Shown here: one piece after another, positions 6,689-7,504 of the stretch
Numbering within the stretch: the first letter of the stretch is position 1
Layout: each line of letters opens with the position of its first letter
From: Candidatus Woesearchaeota archaeon
Lineage (GTDB): Archaea > Nanobdellota > Nanobdellia > Woesearchaeales > UBA10216
DNA length: 7,504 nt
Reading direction: 5' to 3'
Assembly (NCBI GenBank): GCA_013331515.1
Contig: DUGG01000035.1
Coordinates: 21,515 to 29,018, forward strand
Made by a program: the position numbers and the translations under genes
The notes under the pieces: generated by a model
What the model was told of the DNA's origin: nothing
What the model saw: the letters and a program-made list of their open reading frames with translations, nothing else
The model's database searches: none

Positions 6689-6720
6689 CCGGAATTCCGG
6701 AAGTTGCACGGTTTTCTTTC
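6689..6720 (+). terminator. Palindrome and T-rich tract downstream of the zinc-ribbon gene
   Basis: CCGGAATTCCGG (6689-6700) is a perfect 12-bp palindrome, able to form a 4-bp GC stem with an AATT loop. A pyrimidine-rich GTTTTCTTTC tract follows at 6711-6720. It begins 26 bp after the stop codon and may terminate the zinc-ribbon transcript. A second T-tract (six Ts at 6762-6767) lies further on. The rest of the 6663-6854 gap holds the next promoter and no gene I can support. Confidence 0.4.
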
Positions 6721-6819
6721 ATCAGCAGTGCCTTGGAAAGTCGCTTATCATGTTTAATCTCTTTTTTCCATCCTTAAATTTTAGCTTTATTGGTAACTTA
6801 TAAGTAGTAAAAAAATAGA

Positions 6820-6832
6820 AACTTTTATATAC
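6820..6832 (+). promoter_or_regulatory. TATA core promoter of the protease gene
   Basis: TTTATATA (6824-6831) is the strongest TATA match in the window, preceded by purine-rich AATAGAAA as a possible BRE. Its centre is 27-28 bp before ATG 6855, again predicting a leaderless mRNA. A second TATA-like palindrome CTTATAAG (6797-6804) lies about 27 bp further upstream and could be an alternative promoter. The surrounding 90 bases (6771-6860) are only about 22% G+C by hand count. Confidence 0.7.
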
Positions 6833-6854
6833 TTGCGGATTCTTTAAATTTGCT

Positions 6855-7490
6855 ATGAAAAAATCATTAAAACGCTCAGTTGGTTTTTTAGCAGCATCGT
6901 TACTGTTTGCAAGTATTTCAGTATGTAACACAATTAACACGTTTCGCAAAACTTCCAATAGTGCTGTGGTGGCTATGGGCACTTGTAACAGTGCTGGTAC
7001 CCAGGAGCTGGAGGAAAGGCTTGCCTCTGTTTCGGCTAATCTGACTCAGCTTAATGGTGCTTCAGCTTCATCCGGCGGCGTGCCAGGCACTATTGAAGCC
7101 CAGACTTATCCGTTTGAAGGATACGCCGGTCCAAGGGTTGCGGTAATCCTTTCAGATGGCATGCGTGATATTCTTGGCAGGGAGATGACGGGAGGGAGTA
7201 CTGGTTTTCTTATAGGCGGGGGTTATGTGGTGACTGCTGCACATGCGCTTCCACCTACACTGTCATACCGGCCTGAGGAAATAACACACTATGCAAACGG
7301 CGGCTTTATGGTTGTTTTAGAGCAGGGCAGCGTAGACGTGATTGCTGGCGACAGAAAGATAGTCACATTGGAAGGGCAGGTTATAGGTCTCGCGTCATAT
7401 TCCGGGCATGCTACGGAAGCGAAGGTAGCTAAAGGGCCTGACATTGCTTTAGTGTATGCAGGCGTTGCGTGGAAATTCAGTCTTTTCTGA
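6855..7490 (+). CDS. Secreted trypsin-like serine protease, truncated or frameshifted before the catalytic Ser
   Basis: The visible frame encodes 211 residues. Residues 1-24 are a signal peptide (MKKSLKR, then a hydrophobic core). A linker with a short heptad-like stretch (QELEERLASVSANLTQL, 50-66) follows. The protease domain starts around residue 93. STGFLIGGGYVVTAAH (115-130) holds the catalytic His130, and GPDIALV (194-200) holds the catalytic Asp196, matching the chymotrypsin/trypsin (PA clan, S1-like) family, which cuts peptide bonds outside the cell. The GDSGG segment with the catalytic Ser is absent because TGA at 7488 ends the frame. From 7471 another frame is open to the window edge and reads GNSVFSDENVD, in which FSDENV resembles the FSDxV seen after DIAL in trypsins. 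The gene therefore probably continues beyond the window with a one-base shift near 7470, either a sequencing or assembly error or a true mutation. The early codons (TTA, AAA, TCA) are more AT-rich than in neighbouring genes. Confidence 0.75.
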   Translation: MKKSLKRSVGFLAASLLFASISVCNTINTFRKTSNSAVVAMGTCNSAGTQELEERLASVSANLTQLNGASASSGGVPGTIEAQTYPFEGYAGPRVAVILSDGMRDILGREMTGGSTGFLIGGGYVVTAAHALPPTLSYRPEEITHYANGGFMVVLEQGSVDVIAGDRKIVTLEGQVIGLASYSGHATEAKVAKGPDIALVYAGVAWKFSLF

Positions 7491-7504
7491 TGAGAACGTA
7501 GACT

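Noticed and set aside
6918..6929. Possible lipobox (ISVC) at the end of the protease signal peptide
   Set aside because: Val precedes the Cys instead of Gly, Ala or Ser, so a lipoprotein assignment is not supported.
1..7504. Search for CRISPR repeats, tRNA or rRNA genes, insertion sequences and a defence-type gene set
   Set aside because: No regularly spaced repeats, cloverleaf-like segments, transposase motifs or grouped defence domains were seen. A lone Lhr helicase next to surface proteins is not a defence locus.

Overview
The window reads as archaeal genomic DNA, most likely from a DPANN-type lineage. The archaeal call rests on several features. Archaeal TATA boxes (TATTTAAG, TATTTAAA, TTTTAAAC, TTTATATA) sit upstream of every plus-strand gene. 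Four of those five starts lie about 26-33 bp from the box centre, which implies leaderless or nearly leaderless mRNAs. The Lhr-type helicase and the SpoIIM/DUF95-like membrane protein are both of archaeal type, and the predicted surface proteins are rich in N-glycosylation sequons. The DPANN suggestion is inference, based on the 'ITGFAVY' segment after the signal anchor of the first protein and on the style of the SpoIIM N-terminus.

Layout. Positions 1-809 (minus) hold the N-terminal part of a secreted, membrane-anchored modular surface protein that runs off the left edge. A 184-bp divergent promoter region (810-993) with several inverted repeats separates it from a plus-strand SpoIIM-like polytopic membrane protein (994-1851). 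A hairpin plus T-run follows, then a single-pass surface protein with Ig-like modules and a charged cytoplasmic tail (1952-3556). Next come an 886-residue Lhr-family superfamily 2 helicase (3648-6308), a 102-residue zinc-ribbon protein with a basic tail (6354-6662), and a secreted trypsin-like serine protease (6855-7490). The protease reading frame breaks just after its catalytic Asp, 14 bases before the window ends.

Each plus-strand gene appears to have its own core promoter, so this is a row of single-gene transcription units and not one operon. Three genes (the minus-strand protein, the Ig-like protein and the protease) act at or outside the cell surface. SpoIIM is in the membrane. Lhr and the zinc ribbon are probably nucleic-acid enzymes or binders. 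No mobile element, CRISPR array, tRNA or rRNA was seen, and no gene-free stretch exceeds 300 bases. I found no clear new multi-gene system. The points most worth checking are the broken protease frame, the inverted repeats beside the SpoIIM promoter, and the unusual Walker A of the helicase.
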